From Dehalococcoidia bacterium UBA7891 (GTDB taxonomy: Bacteria > Chloroflexota > Dehalococcoidia > Lucifugimonadales > UBA826), in the NCBI GenBank assembly GCA_002500485.1, contig DLRJ01000117.1, positions 89,420-153,419 on the forward strand: a stretch of 64,000 nucleotides of DNA, written 5' to 3'. This document shows, one piece after another, positions 27,588-37,359 of this stretch. Under the pieces are notes generated by a model that was not told the DNA's origin, did no database searches, and saw only the letters and a list, made by a program, of their open reading frames with translations. A program made the translations under genes and the position numbers. Position 1 is the first letter of the stretch. Each line of letters begins with the position of its first letter.

Positions 27588-28313
27588 TTACTCCCCTGTG
27601 ACCAAAGTACCGACTTTTTCACCTGAGACGATACGGTTTAGATTCCCTTTCTCAAAAAGGTCAAAAACAACGATTGGGATACTGTACTCCATACATAACG
27701 ACAGAGCCGTACTATCCATTACTTTAAGGCGTTTTTCTATTGCGTCTAAATATGAAATACTGTCATAGCGAACTGCGGATTTATCTAATTTGGGATCCTT
27801 ATCGTAAACCCCGTCTACATCATTTTTCGCCATTAGTAATACATCTGCGTCTATTTCCAAAGCTCTTAACGCAGATCCTGTGTCCGTTGTCACGAATGGG
27901 TTGCCAGTACCAGCTGCAAACAATACGATACGACCTTTTTCAAGGTGGCGTATTGCCCTTCTCCGGATGTATGGTTCCGCCACTTGTTGGATATTAATTG
28001 CACTAAGAGTTCTTGTGTTGAGTTTGTGCTTTCTCTCTAGTGCATCCTGTAGTGCCAAGGCGCTTATTACAGTTGCAAGCATTCCTGCATAATCGGCAGA
28101 GGCTCTGTCCATACCTTCAATCTCTGCTTCTGAACCTCTCCAGATATTTCCGCCTCCTACAACAATCCCTAGCTCAATACCTTTTGAAGTGACTGACTTT
28201 ATCTCTTCAGCCATATAATCCAGGGAGTCAGGATCTATTCCGTGACTTCGGTTTCCTTTTAGCGATTCTCCACTTAGCTTTAGCAGAATCCGTTTGAATG
28301 GTTTATCTGGCAT
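27588..28313 (-). CDS. pyrH: Uridylate kinase
   Basis: A 241-residue amino-acid kinase that phosphorylates [36 protein letters not shown] and the late MDSTALSLC are characteristic. The ATG at 28313 is chosen because GAGG lies 6 nt before it; a GTG at 28328 would begin inside tsf. The Shine-Dalgarno overlaps the tsf stop codon, so translation is probably coupled. Confidence 0.95.
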   Translation of the reverse strand: MPDKPFKRILLKLSGESLKGNRSHGIDPDSLDYMAEEIKSVTSKGIELGIVVGGGNIWRGSEAEIEGMDRASADYAGMLATVISALALQDALERKHKLNTRTLSAINIQQVAEPYIRRRAIRHLEKGRIVLFAAGTGNPFVTTDTGSALRALEIDADVLLMAKNDVDGVYDKDPKLDKSAVRYDSISYLDAIEKRLKVMDSTALSLCMEYSIPIVVFDLFEKGNLNRIVSGEKVGTLVTGE

Positions 28314-28320
28314 ATTTGCC

Positions 28321-28824
28321 TCATTCACCCAAGGAAAATCTTTGGAATCTCCGTACCCTTATGTTTTCCCCAAGCTTTCCAACAGTTTCGTTGATCAGGT
28401 CTTGGATAGTTTTTGAGGGGTCTTTGATAAATGGCTGTGATAACAAACATTTATCTTCGGTTGTTGTGTCATTTTCCGGGGCATCCTTCATCGTAAGGAA
28501 TTCCGGTGACATAGCTGCGACTTGCATTGCGATATCGTGGGCTAGTCCTGCAAAATCATTTGTTCGGGCCACAAAATCAGTTTCACAGTTGATCTCTATC
28601 ATTGCTCCTATCCTGCCGCCGCTGTGTATGTAGGTATCTATTAAACCTTGATCTGTGTCCCTATCTGCTTTTTTTGCAGCTGATGCAACTCCTTTTTCCT
28701 TCAAGAAGGATTCAGCTTTGTCTATGTCGCCTTTACTTTCTTCCAAAGCCTTTTTGCAATCCATAACGCCTGCGCTTGTTCGGGCGCGCAACTCTTTGAT
28801 CAGTTGTGTGGTAGTAGCAGGCAC
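28321..28824 (-). CDS. tsf: Elongation factor Ts, short form
   Basis: A 167-residue EF-Ts, the nucleotide exchange factor for EF-Tu. The N-terminal UBA-type domain has [15 protein letters not shown] and the core has [12 protein letters not shown]. The second core subdomain and coiled coil of E. coli EF-Ts (283 aa) are missing, as in short forms of Thermus and, to my recollection, Dehalococcoides. The start is GTG preceded by GGGAGAG. It lies 39 nt after rpsB. Confidence 0.94.
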   Translation of the reverse strand: MPATTTQLIKELRARTSAGVMDCKKALEESKGDIDKAESFLKEKGVASAAKKADRDTDQGLIDTYIHSGGRIGAMIEINCETDFVARTNDFAGLAHDIAMQVAAMSPEFLTMKDAPENDTTTEDKCLLSQPFIKDPSKTIQDLINETVGKLGENIRVRRFQRFSLGE

Positions 28825-28863
28825 ATTCTCTCCCTTGAAATTGAGTTAGATGGGTTTTTTCAG

Positions 28864-29901
28864 TCAGTTGACCTTTTCATCAGGCTCAGATTCTTTTTCA
28901 GTAGAGTCTGAACTTACCGAATTTTCAGGATTAGGCGTGGATTCCTCAATTTCAGGAGAAATTACTTCCTTGTCGATTTCTGAAGGTTCGGATTCCGATT
29001 CATCACTTTCAACGTTTTGCTCTGGTTCGATGATTGTTTCTTCAGCATCTTCATTTTCCTCAGATTCAGTTTCCTCAGAAATTGAATCTTCTATGGTAAC
29101 AGTAGAGTAAGTAACCATTCTTGGATTCGATGCTTGATTTGGGTCTGTGGGATCATCAGATTGCTCAGCGTTTCGTTGGTGATAGCCATCTATAATGGCA
29201 TCCGACATTCTTCCCGTGATTAATCTGACAGACCTTATCGCATCATCGTTTCCTGGGATTGGGTGGTCAATAAGATCTGGATCACAGTCAGAGTCCACCA
29301 ATGCCACTATTGGTATACCGACTCGATTAGCTTCAGCTACAGCTATTTCTTCTCTTCCCACATCGATAATGAACATTGCCCCCGGCATTTCGGTCATTTC
29401 CTTTATTCCGGAGAGGTTTTTGTTTAATTTGGTTATCTTCTCATCAATTTTCAAAGACTCTTTTTTCGTTAGGTTTTCAAAGTCCCCTTGATCGCGCCGA
29501 GTCTCCAAATCTACCAAATAGTCAATTCTCTTCTGAATAGTTTTGAAGTTGGTTAGGGTCCCTCCTAGCCACCTGTTGGATATGTGCAAGGAATTACTTC
29601 TTTCAGCTTCAGTCACAATCGTATCTTGGGCTTGCTTCTTTGTACCGACCATCAGAATCTTTTTTCCACTTGCGGCTACCTCACTCAGAAATGCTGCAGC
29701 TTCTTCTACCAAATTCAAAGTTTTCTGTAGGTCGATTATGTGAATGCCATTTCTGTGAGTGAAGATATACCTTTTCATCTTCGGGTTCCATCGCCTTTTC
29801 TGGTGGCCAAAATGAACTCCGGCCTCCAAAAGTGATTTCATCGTTATTGCTTCAGGATCCTGGGTTTGAATTGTTTCTACCTCAACAGCCTCTTCGACCA
29901 T
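28864..29901 (-). CDS. rpsB: Ribosomal protein S2 with a long acidic C-terminal tail
   Basis: A 345-residue S2. The conserved part (about 15-250) has [33 protein letters not shown] and [19 protein letters not shown]. The last roughly 100 residues are Glu/Asp/Ser-rich and low-complexity: about 31 of the final 80 are acidic and only three are lysine, by my count. E. coli S2 has 241 aa. I start at ATG 29901 because AAAGGAAA lies just before it; a GTG at 29916 would include that site. It is the first gene of the leftward super-operon. Confidence 0.95.
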   Translation of the reverse strand: MVEEAVEVETIQTQDPEAITMKSLLEAGVHFGHQKRRWNPKMKRYIFTHRNGIHIIDLQKTLNLVEEAAAFLSEVAASGKKILMVGTKKQAQDTIVTEAERSNSLHISNRWLGGTLTNFKTIQKRIDYLVDLETRRDQGDFENLTKKESLKIDEKITKLNKNLSGIKEMTEMPGAMFIIDVGREEIAVAEANRVGIPIVALVDSDCDPDLIDHPIPGNDDAIRSVRLITGRMSDAIIDGYHQRNAEQSDDPTDPNQASNPRMVTYSTVTIEDSISEETESEENEDAEETIIEPEQNVESDESESEPSEIDKEVISPEIEESTPNPENSVSSDSTEKESEPDEKVN

Positions 29902-29997
29902 GTATTTTCCTTTCACTATGATAGGTTGGTTGGCTATTTTAAAGCCCTTAAACCGTGATTATCTAACTGTGCTTTGCAACTGAAAAAACGCCGGAAA

Positions 29998-30027
29998 AGT
30001 ATAACATGACACTACTTCGACAGTAAA
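29998..30027 (-). promoter_or_regulatory. Candidate promoter of the rpsB operon
   Basis: On the minus strand a TATACT -10 box (29998-30003) and TTTACT -35 box (30022-30027) are 18 nt apart. Transcription would leave a leader of about 90 nt before rpsB, long enough for the S2 autoregulatory site known in other bacteria. I see only a short GGCT/AGCC hairpin in it. Confidence 0.45.
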
Positions 30028-30049
30028 AGCAAATTTTAGAAAATAAGAA

Positions 30050-30679
30050 TTATTTTTTGAGGCGCTTTTCTAACTTTTTCCATTTGGAGTTCAGTAAATG
30101 TCGGTAATCTAGGGATTGGATATCAGCTACCGTCATAATTTTGGCATCCTCACGGTTGTCAGTGTAATAGGATTTTCTTAATCCTTGTGTAGTCATTCCA
30201 TATTTTTGGTATAGAGATATAGCTGGTATATTTGAAACCCTCACTTCGAGGGTCAAAGACCTTGCTCCTTTTTTAATCGAGTTTATTAAAGCTGAATATA
30301 GAAGCAATTCTCCAATCCCTTTCCTTCTATGAGATCTTCTAGTGCCTATGGACATGATATGAGATTCTTCAAAAGTTGTATCCCAGAGAAAAATATATCC
30401 GGTCAGGAAGTCCATCCCAGGTTTCCATCCTGTATTTCCAGACCGATAGCTTACAGGGCTTTTGATTGGCTTGGAATGGGGTGAGGATTCTTTTTTCTCT
30501 CCCGTATTTGAGTTAGATATTGCAACTAGGATAGTCGAAATTTCCCTTTGGAGCTCCTTTCTAAATGAAGTGGGAGGAAACAATTGAGGAAAGGCATCCG
30601 ATTCAATAAGTGAAACTTGAGAGATATCCTCATTCTTCATTTTTCGTATGGATTGGTTATTACCTTTGGGTTTATCCAT
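30050..30679 (-). CDS. GNAT acetyltransferase, RimI-like
   Basis: A 209-residue N-acetyltransferase. SIGTRRSHRRKGIGELLL (about 110-127) is the acetyl-CoA loop, and EVRVSNIPAISLYQKYGM is the RimI signature; RimI acetylates ribosomal protein S18 in E. coli. RimI proteins are about 150 aa; the extra length comes from a polar insertion (about 55-85) and a lysine-rich tail. It stands alone upstream of rpsB, and divergent from an ABC exporter. Confidence 0.78.
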   Translation of the reverse strand: MDKPKGNNQSIRKMKNEDISQVSLIESDAFPQLFPPTSFRKELQREISTILVAISNSNTGEKKESSPHSKPIKSPVSYRSGNTGWKPGMDFLTGYIFLWDTTFEESHIMSIGTRRSHRRKGIGELLLYSALINSIKKGARSLTLEVRVSNIPAISLYQKYGMTTQGLRKSYYTDNREDAKIMTVADIQSLDYRHLLNSKWKKLEKRLKK

Positions 30680-30824
30680 TTCGAAAGGGTTTACCTCGTG
30701 CAGTCTTTTTGTTTTTAATTATGCCTTTTAAAGACATGTATTAGATTACATGAACAAATTGTCAAGAAATTGTTTTCAAAACACTTGATATTTAGATGAC
30801 AACTCAATGTAGAATAAGGAGTCC

Positions 30825-32657
30825 GTGTGGATTCCGAGCTTTTTTGCTTCGTTAGCCACAACTCTTGGGCCAAGTTTCAGGGAATCTATGCAACATATCC
30901 TTAGAATAATAAGAATTGCTCTGAGGTACAAATATAGAATAGCTTTTGCTTACTTATCTACGATAGGGGCTATAGTAGCTTACATTTTCCTGCCCAAACT
31001 ATTCGGAGACGCAATCGACTCTGTTGCAGAGCCTATCTTAGCCGGACAGAAAGTGGACACAGGAATCCTTTACCCATGCATATTAATTATTTTGGGGTTG
31101 AGCGTGATTCGTGGAGGTATGTCCTATTTCCAGACTTATTTGGCAGAGACATTGTCGCAATATGTTTCTTACGACCTAAGAAATGCTTTCTATGATCATG
31201 TGCAGCATCAGAGTTTTGCTTTTCATGATAGGCACCACACCGGTAATCTGATGTCTCGAGCCATCACAGATGTGGAAAACATACGGATGTTCATAAATAT
31301 GGGACTTGTCAGGGCCCCATATTTCATAGCTTTGTTCATAATAGTCGCTGCTATTTTGATTTCCATGAACTGGAAATTAGGACTCTTAAGCGCTAGCTTT
31401 ATGCCTATAGTTGCTATTTATACCAGCCGAGTTCGACTTAGGATGAGGGCATTATGGCTTTTAGTACAACAAAAAATGGCGGAACTTAGTATTATTCTTC
31501 AGGAGAATTTCTCAGGCCAACGAGTCGTTAAGGCTTTTGCTTCAGAGGACCATGAAGAGGATAAATTTGAAATAAAGAATGCCGAAGTTTCAGATATTTA
31601 TGTGTCTGCAGAGAAGTTGCGGGCTTCTAGCATGTCTTTCATGATGTTTACTTTCATGGTGGCCATGGCTTTGATAATTTGGTACGGGGGGCGACAAGTT
31701 ATGAATGGGACTATGACGCCTGGTGAATTAGCAGCCTTTGTTTTTTATCTCCAGATACTGGCCTTGCCGGTTAGGATGGCAGGGTGGGTAGTAAACGCGT
31801 ATGCCAGAGCTGCTTCTGCAGGAGAAAGGATGTTCGAGATACTTGATGCACCATCTCCGGTCGAAGAAACATCAAACCCAATTACACTTGAAAAATCTAA
31901 AGGGCACGTTAGATTTGAAAATGTGTCTTTTGCCTACGATGGCGGTAAACCTGTTCTCAGGAACATAAATTTGGAGGCAAAGCCTGGTGAGATAATCGCA
32001 TTGGTTGGACCCCCAGGGAGCGGTAAGTCGACTATTGCCAACCTTCTTCCAAGATTTTACGACGTTTCTGCAGGAGTAATAAAAATCGATGGGATAGATG
32101 TGAAAGAGTTCACTCTGCGTTCCTTAAGGGAGAACATTGGAATGGTCCAGCAGGACGTTTTCCTCTTCACTACCTCGTTAAAGGAAAACATTAAATATGG
32201 TCGTGAGAATGCTAGCGATGAGCAGATGGAAAACGCCTCTTCAATCGCTCAAATGGCAGATTTTATTGAAGGTCTTGACGAGGGTTATGATACCTATGTT
32301 GGGGAAAGGGGGTCCACTTTATCCGGAGGACAACGCCAGCGAATGTCGATAGCTCGAGCGATTTTGCTAGACCCTCCTATATTAATATTGGATGATTCAA
32401 CTTCCAGCGTGGATGCAAATACTGAAGATCTAATAAAGGCCGCAATGGATAATTCAATGGAAGGAAGAACAACATTCATTATCGCCAACAGACTTAGTAC
32501 CGTACACAGTGCTGACAAGATAGTCGTCTTGAAGGATGGGAGGATCATTGAAGAAGGTTCTCATGACCAGTTGCTAAGGCAAGGTGGCCTTTACAATGAA
32601 ATATATGAATTGCAATTGCGACCCCAGGATGAATTGAGCTCTGAGGTGAGTAGATGA
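30825..32657 (+). CDS. Heterodimeric ABC exporter, subunit with degenerate ATPase site
   Basis: A 610-residue half-transporter: six membrane helices (about 30-320) then a nucleotide-binding domain. Walker A is GPPGSGKST and the signature LSGGQRQR is canonical, but Walker B is followed by Asp not Glu (ILDDSTSS) and the switch histidine is Asn (IIANRLST). Those are the marks of the non-catalytic site in heterodimeric exporters such as TM287/288 or BmrC/D. The GTG at 30825 has AAGGAG only 3 nt away; an ATG at 30888 preceded by CAGGGA is an alternative start. Substrate is unknown. It overlaps its partner by 4 nt. Confidence 0.88.
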   Translation: MWIPSFFASLATTLGPSFRESMQHILRIIRIALRYKYRIAFAYLSTIGAIVAYIFLPKLFGDAIDSVAEPILAGQKVDTGILYPCILIILGLSVIRGGMSYFQTYLAETLSQYVSYDLRNAFYDHVQHQSFAFHDRHHTGNLMSRAITDVENIRMFINMGLVRAPYFIALFIIVAAILISMNWKLGLLSASFMPIVAIYTSRVRLRMRALWLLVQQKMAELSIILQENFSGQRVVKAFASEDHEEDKFEIKNAEVSDIYVSAEKLRASSMSFMMFTFMVAMALIIWYGGRQVMNGTMTPGELAAFVFYLQILALPVRMAGWVVNAYARAASAGERMFEILDAPSPVEETSNPITLEKSKGHVRFENVSFAYDGGKPVLRNINLEAKPGEIIALVGPPGSGKSTIANLLPRFYDVSAGVIKIDGIDVKEFTLRSLRENIGMVQQDVFLFTTSLKENIKYGRENASDEQMENASSIAQMADFIEGLDEGYDTYVGERGSTLSGGQRQRMSIARAILLDPPILILDDSTSSVDANTEDLIKAAMDNSMEGRTTFIIANRLSTVHSADKIVVLKDGRIIEEGSHDQLLRQGGLYNEIYELQLRPQDELSSEVSR

Positions 32658-34558
32658 ATCTCGGCTTAGGCGGTATGTCTGCCTCGAGAGGCCAGGCAGA
32701 CGAGGAATTTTTTGGGTCCGTATATGATCAAAAGGTTATCCTGAGACTACTTCCTTATATCAAACCCTTTACACCCCTGGTAATTGTTTCCTTCGTTTCG
32801 ATGTTGATTTATACCTTTACTTTGGTGGCGGTACCTTGGCTCATACAATGGGGTATCGATAATCCTATCAAGGATGGGCTGCAAACTGCGACTGACTACA
32901 AAGAAACTGTAAGTCTTGCAGGAGAGGAGACTAATCTAGCAATACTCAAAGAACTTCTTTCACCTCATATTAAGATACTCAACATTCTTTTCGTTGTTTT
33001 TTTAATTAATGCGTTTACCAACTGGGGTACGAATTACCTTCAACAGTATGCAATGCAGAAAGTGGGTCAAGGTGTCCTGTTTAGGTTGAGAAGAGCTTTG
33101 TTTGGTCATGTGCAAAAGCAATCCCTGTCCTATTTTGATACCACAGAAGTGGGTAGGCTTATGTCACGTGTACAAGGAGATGTTGGTCAACTGCAGGAGT
33201 TTGCAGCTTTGGTAGTTATGAGCCTCGGTGAGCTGTTGAGTCTTGTAGGTATTGTCATTGCCCTCTTGGTGATGGACCTAGAATTGGGTCTTATTACGAT
33301 GGGGGTACTGCCTGTTTTGATGATTATTACGGTCATTTGGCAAAAATATGCTAAAGAGGCCTTTAGTGAAATCAGACGGCGAATCGCGATAGTAAACGCC
33401 GCGTTCAACGAAAATATTTCAGGGGTAAGGGTAGTCCAAAGTCTTAATAGACAGGAAAGGAATCTAGAAATATTTGATGAAAAAAATACAGCTCATAGGT
33501 GGTCCAACGTAATCGCAGGTAGATATGCCGCAGGCCTTCTGCCGGCGGTTGATATTCTTACTGCTGTTGCAATTGGGCTTGCCTTGTATTTTGGTTCCAA
33601 ATTGGTTGGATTAGAGGAAGGTCAGTTACTTCCAGGAGTGTTAGTCGCCTTTGTGATGTATGTGCAAAGATTTTTTGATCCTATTCGCAATTTGACTCAG
33701 CAATATACTCAGTTGCAAAGATCCATGGCTTCGGGGGCGAGAATTTTTGATTTGATGGATAGGGAGCCGGAGTTAGTAGATATAGACGATGCTATCGAGA
33801 TGCCCGAAATAAAGGGGAAGGTTGAATTTAAAAACGTCAGCTTCCGATATGTGGAAGGTGAGGATGTCCTAAAAGGGATAAATTTAAAGGTAAATGCGGG
33901 TGAAACCGTTGCTGTTGTGGGACCAACTGGTGCTGGGAAAACCAGCATTGTGTCTATTTTGTCGCGATTCTACCCAGTTAAGCGGGAAGAAGGTGAGATA
34001 TTGATAGATGGGATCGATATCAGAGACGTCAAGAGAGCTTCGGTCGTAGGCCAAATGAGTATGGTTTTACAAGAACCATACCTTTTTTCTGGTACGGTGA
34101 TGGAAAATATTAAATATAATCACGTGGATGCAACTGATGAAAAAGCCATCTCTTCGGCAAAGGTAGTTGGGGCACACGAATTTATTATGCAGCTTGAAGA
34201 TGGATATGACACTTTTCTTTCAGAAAGAGGAGCCAATATTAGTTTGGGCCAACGCCAATTAATAAGTTTTGCAAGGGCCATTGTCGATGATCCCAAGATA
34301 CTTATCCTAGATGAGGCTACGGCTAGCATCGATAGCCATACGGAATTAGTTATTCAAACGGCCTTGAGAAAATTGTTAGAAGGACGTACTGCTATTGTCA
34401 TAGCCCATAGACTATCTACGATAAGAGGAGCAGATAAAATAGTTGTGTTAGAGGCAGGTGAGGTGGTCGAGGTAGGGAATCACCAAGAACTAATGGATAA
34501 AGACGGTCTCTACGCGCATCTCTACAATATGAATTTTCAGTCGATTGAAGATTTATAA
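32654..34558 (+). CDS. Heterodimeric ABC exporter, catalytic subunit
   Basis: A 634-residue half-transporter with six helices (about 35-350) and a nucleotide-binding domain. Walker A is GPTGAGKTS, Walker B with catalytic Glu is ILILDEATAS and the switch histidine is kept (IVIAHRLST), but the signature is degenerate (ISLGQRQL for LSGGQRQ). Its Walker motifs with the partner's normal signature make one good ATP site; the other site is degenerate. An extra loop between helices 1 and 2 (about 70-100) is polar. The ATGA overlap shows cotranslation. Confidence 0.9.
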   Translation: MNLGLGGMSASRGQADEEFFGSVYDQKVILRLLPYIKPFTPLVIVSFVSMLIYTFTLVAVPWLIQWGIDNPIKDGLQTATDYKETVSLAGEETNLAILKELLSPHIKILNILFVVFLINAFTNWGTNYLQQYAMQKVGQGVLFRLRRALFGHVQKQSLSYFDTTEVGRLMSRVQGDVGQLQEFAALVVMSLGELLSLVGIVIALLVMDLELGLITMGVLPVLMIITVIWQKYAKEAFSEIRRRIAIVNAAFNENISGVRVVQSLNRQERNLEIFDEKNTAHRWSNVIAGRYAAGLLPAVDILTAVAIGLALYFGSKLVGLEEGQLLPGVLVAFVMYVQRFFDPIRNLTQQYTQLQRSMASGARIFDLMDREPELVDIDDAIEMPEIKGKVEFKNVSFRYVEGEDVLKGINLKVNAGETVAVVGPTGAGKTSIVSILSRFYPVKREEGEILIDGIDIRDVKRASVVGQMSMVLQEPYLFSGTVMENIKYNHVDATDEKAISSAKVVGAHEFIMQLEDGYDTFLSERGANISLGQRQLISFARAIVDDPKILILDEATASIDSHTELVIQTALRKLLEGRTAIVIAHRLSTIRGADKIVVLEAGEVVEVGNHQELMDKDGLYAHLYNMNFQSIEDL

Positions 34559-34610
34559 TAAGTTTTTGTTTTCTTGAGTAGCACTTTTCCTAGACGCAAT
34601 TTGGAGTTTA

Positions 34611-35036
34611 ATGCTTGCACACCTAGAAAAATTCATACTTTCTTTACAGGTAGCTAGGTTATCTACTCTGACCCCTTCCGGAGCTCCTCATACGATACCA
34701 ATATGCTTCGCTTTGTTTGATAACGACACGATCTATACTCCAATTGATACAAAGCCTAAAAAGGATATAACTAAACCTCTTAAAAGAATTGAAAACATAG
34801 CAAATAACGATGAAGTTGTTGTCTTATTTGACAGATATTCAGAAGATTGGGGTGAATTGGCATACGTGATGGCTAAAGGTAAAGCCAAACTTGTGAGTGA
34901 TGAACAGGAAAACCTACAGGCTATGAGATTACTTGAAAATCGATACATACAATACCGGGATCAGAATTATCTTCCAAGAGGGGCAAAGATTATCGGGATC
35001 AGAGTATACGACTATACATCTTGGGGAAATCTTTAA
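34611..35036 (+). CDS. PPOX-class split-barrel flavin/F420 protein (Rv0121-like)
   Basis: A 141-residue split beta-barrel protein of the pyridoxamine-phosphate-oxidase superfamily. VARLSTLTPSGAPHTIPICFAL, DTKPKK and FDRYSEDWGEL correspond to the subfamily annotated as probable F420-dependent (Mycobacterium Rv0121). Whether it binds F420, FMN or heme is not shown. GGAG precedes the ATG. It lies 52 nt after the exporter pair and may be cotranscribed. Confidence 0.72.
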   Translation: MLAHLEKFILSLQVARLSTLTPSGAPHTIPICFALFDNDTIYTPIDTKPKKDITKPLKRIENIANNDEVVVLFDRYSEDWGELAYVMAKGKAKLVSDEQENLQAMRLLENRYIQYRDQNYLPRGAKIIGIRVYDYTSWGNL

Positions 35037-35163
35037 TAAATATATTTGGATCTTTTTATTTTCAAGAAAACGCTAAGATGGTATCTATTTCGCTTATAGT
35101 GGACATATAATCACTGCAGGTTGATAGTGTTTTCGAATATACGAAAGAGAAAAATAATAATCT

Positions 35164-35532
35164 ATGAGAATTTACTTTTGTCCTGAGTGTGGCGGTTACT
35201 CGTTAGGGCCAGCGACATCATGTGACGAATGCCAAACAGACCTGCCAGAAGACTCCTGGGCAGAGATAACAGAGGAAGAACTTCAACAGTTGGAGTATGT
35301 GGAAGATTTTGATCTTCCGCATGGCATATCGACGTGGGAGTACGATGTGGTAAGGCTGAAAACTGACACAGAAGAAGGTGGATTACGCTACACAACAGGT
35401 CTTCTGAAACGTATGGGAGACAAGGGTTGGGAGTTGGTGAACATTACTCCGCTAGGCGACAAAGATGGCCCTCGATACGGTATTTTTAAGAGGATATGGG
35501 ATGAAGGTCATGGCGATGAAGGTGATTCATAG
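35164..35532 (+). CDS. Zinc-ribbon plus DUF4177-like protein
   Basis: A 122-residue cytoplasmic protein. An N-terminal CPECG...CDEC pair (about 6-23) looks like a zinc ribbon, an acidic linker follows, then WEYDVVRL...LLKRMGDKGWELVNITPLG...YGIFKR (about 58-112), which matches the DUF4177 pattern of tryptophan-rich strands. Function is unknown for that domain. Its end overlaps the convergent Nudix gene by 6 nt. I have not seen this fusion named. Confidence 0.65.
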   Translation: MRIYFCPECGGYSLGPATSCDECQTDLPEDSWAEITEEELQQLEYVEDFDLPHGISTWEYDVVRLKTDTEEGGLRYTTGLLKRMGDKGWELVNITPLGDKDGPRYGIFKRIWDEGHGDEGDS

Positions 35533-36027
35533 ACTTTGTAGATAAGTTTTATAGGCTGACATTATTTCCTGGTCATAAGGGAATGGTAAGTTAGGTAGTT
35601 CGTCCAATTCACACCATTTTATTTCACTTACTTCTTCGGCAGCTTTAGCTGTTCCTGATTTGTGAGTTGCTACATAGACATGGATCACAACCGGACCCTT
35701 CCCTGAAAATACCCCTAGATAGTGACACGGGCTGGTATATATTGTTGTTTCCTCAAAGACTTCCCGTACCAAGGCATCTTCTATAGCCTCACCGCGGTCT
35801 ACATAGCCTGATGGCAGGCTCCATTTGCCTAAATGGGGTTCTATGGCTCGTCTTATCAGCAATATTGCTTTGTTTGATGGGACTATCGCCACTACTGCGA
35901 CTTTGGGATCCGCATATATGAAAGTATTACAAGCCTGGCAGAATGGCCTTTCCTTGCTGCGATCGTATCTTCTCACCAGCTGTGTACCGCAAAACTGGCA
36001 ATACTTAATTTGCTCAATCATAGTCAT
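35527..36027 (-). CDS. Nudix hydrolase with N-terminal zinc ribbon
   Basis: A 166-residue Nudix hydrolase. CQFCG...CQAC (about 10-33) forms a zinc ribbon as in NudC-type enzymes. The Nudix box runs GYVDRGEAIEDALVREVFEETTI. The substrate is a nucleoside diphosphate derivative, not further decided; the NAD-specific SQPWPF motif of NudC is absent. I start at the ATG at 36027 (MTMIEQ); an upstream in-frame extension to 36087 lacks family resemblance. Confidence 0.83.
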   Translation of the reverse strand: MTMIEQIKYCQFCGTQLVRRYDRSKERPFCQACNTFIYADPKVAVVAIVPSNKAILLIRRAIEPHLGKWSLPSGYVDRGEAIEDALVREVFEETTIYTSPCHYLGVFSGKGPVVIHVYVATHKSGTAKAAEEVSEIKWCELDELPNLPFPYDQEIMSAYKTYLQSL

Positions 36028-36141
36028 TTGAAAGCTTTCATAATTTAAAAATATGAACCAATATTTGGTTCCTCTGTATAATTTCAAAGTATAAGACCTG
36101 AAATCTTACTGTAAAGAACCAAGAGTAATGTCGAAAGATTT

Positions 36142-37359
36142 ATGAATATAGAAAATCTTTTAGAAAAAACGCTTACAAACCCTCAGTACGAAGCGATAAG
36201 AATGCTGGGGGACCAGTTTCATAAAATGGGAATCCGTGCTTTTTTGGTTGGAGGAACCGTAAGAGATTTGCTTCTAGAAAGGGAAGTCTCAGACATCGAT
36301 ATTATCGTGGAATCAGACCCTTCGAAACTATTGAATAAATTTGAGCCACAATATCAATTAGATGTGATTTCTAACTCGCAGTTCAACACCTGCAAGATAA
36401 AATTTTTAAACCAAATAGTGGATCTGGCGATGGCAAGAAAAGAGGTATATCCAGCCTCTGGAGCATTACCTGAGGTAACTTCAGCCTCGATTGAAGATGA
36501 TTTAGGGAGGAGAGATTTTTCAATAAATTCCTTGGCAGCCTGTATTAATCCTTCAAACTGGGGGGAAGTCCTCGATTTGCATAAGGGGTTAGAAGACCTA
36601 CATTCAAAGCAGGTAAGAATTTTGCAGTCCGAATCCTTTAAAAATGACCCGACGCGAATATTTAGATGCATACGCTACTCCGGGAGGCTGGGGTTTTCTA
36701 TTGAAAATGAAACGCAAACCCAATTGCTGCACGACATAACAGATATAAATTTGTTAAGTGGGGTACGCATAACCAATGAATTAGTCAAGATTTTTTCGGA
36801 AAAGAGCCTAAACTCTATTTTGGATCTAATGGACCAATTTGAAGTTTCAAGACATATTCACTCTGGATTTCCGAAAGGATCGGGGTTTCCTAAGAGAAAA
36901 AAACTGTTGAAAAATATCAGGATTCCTACTTTAGAATTCCCCCTTTGCGTGCTGATTTCATTAATTGAAGCCGATCATAGAATGGATTTAATCAAGAGAC
37001 TTGATTTAGGAAATAAGTTGGCAAAATTTGGGGCAGATTTAAATCGCATCGAACTTATCGCAGCAGACTCCTCACGCAGCGAAATTTACAAACAACTCAC
37101 AGATGTCTCTGAAATTACAATATCAGTAGCTAAAGCATATGCCTCAAAAGAGCTTAGAAATAATCTGGACCTATTTGTAAATGAATTAAAAGCTATTAAT
37201 TTGTGTATCGACGGCGAAGACCTTATAAATATTGGTATACCTCAAGGTCCAAAAATTGGGAATATATTGGCCAAAATTCTTGAAGATATGATTGACTCTG
37301 GCCAACAGTCTAAGTCTGGTCAGATTCGTATGGCTAAGAAGCTTTTATGTGATTCTTAA
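36142..37359 (+). CDS. CCA tRNA nucleotidyltransferase / poly(A) polymerase family
   Basis: A 405-residue class II nucleotidyltransferase. GGTVRD (37-42), the metal motif DID (51-53) and RRDFSINSLA near 131-140 are present, as is FKNDPTRIFRCIRYSGRLGF. There is no HD domain. The partial tRNA-Ala at the window's end has no encoded CCA, which makes a CCA-adding role necessary in this genome; A-adding specificity cannot be excluded. The stop overlaps fumC's stop region by 4 nt (convergent). Confidence 0.85.
   Translation: MNIENLLEKTLTNPQYEAIRMLGDQFHKMGIRAFLVGGTVRDLLLEREVSDIDIIVESDPSKLLNKFEPQYQLDVISNSQFNTCKIKFLNQIVDLAMARKEVYPASGALPEVTSASIEDDLGRRDFSINSLAACINPSNWGEVLDLHKGLEDLHSKQVRILQSESFKNDPTRIFRCIRYSGRLGFSIENETQTQLLHDITDINLLSGVRITNELVKIFSEKSLNSILDLMDQFEVSRHIHSGFPKGSGFPKRKKLLKNIRIPTLEFPLCVLISLIEADHRMDLIKRLDLGNKLAKFGADLNRIELIAADSSRSEIYKQLTDVSEITISVAKAYASKELRNNLDLFVNELKAINLCIDGEDLINIGIPQGPKIGNILAKILEDMIDSGQQSKSGQIRMAKKLLCDS

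Noticed and set aside
28850..29110. Open frame on + strand, Ser-rich, opposite the rpsB tail
   Set aside because: It is the antisense of the acidic low-complexity tail of S2; composition is forced by Glu/Asp/Ser codons.
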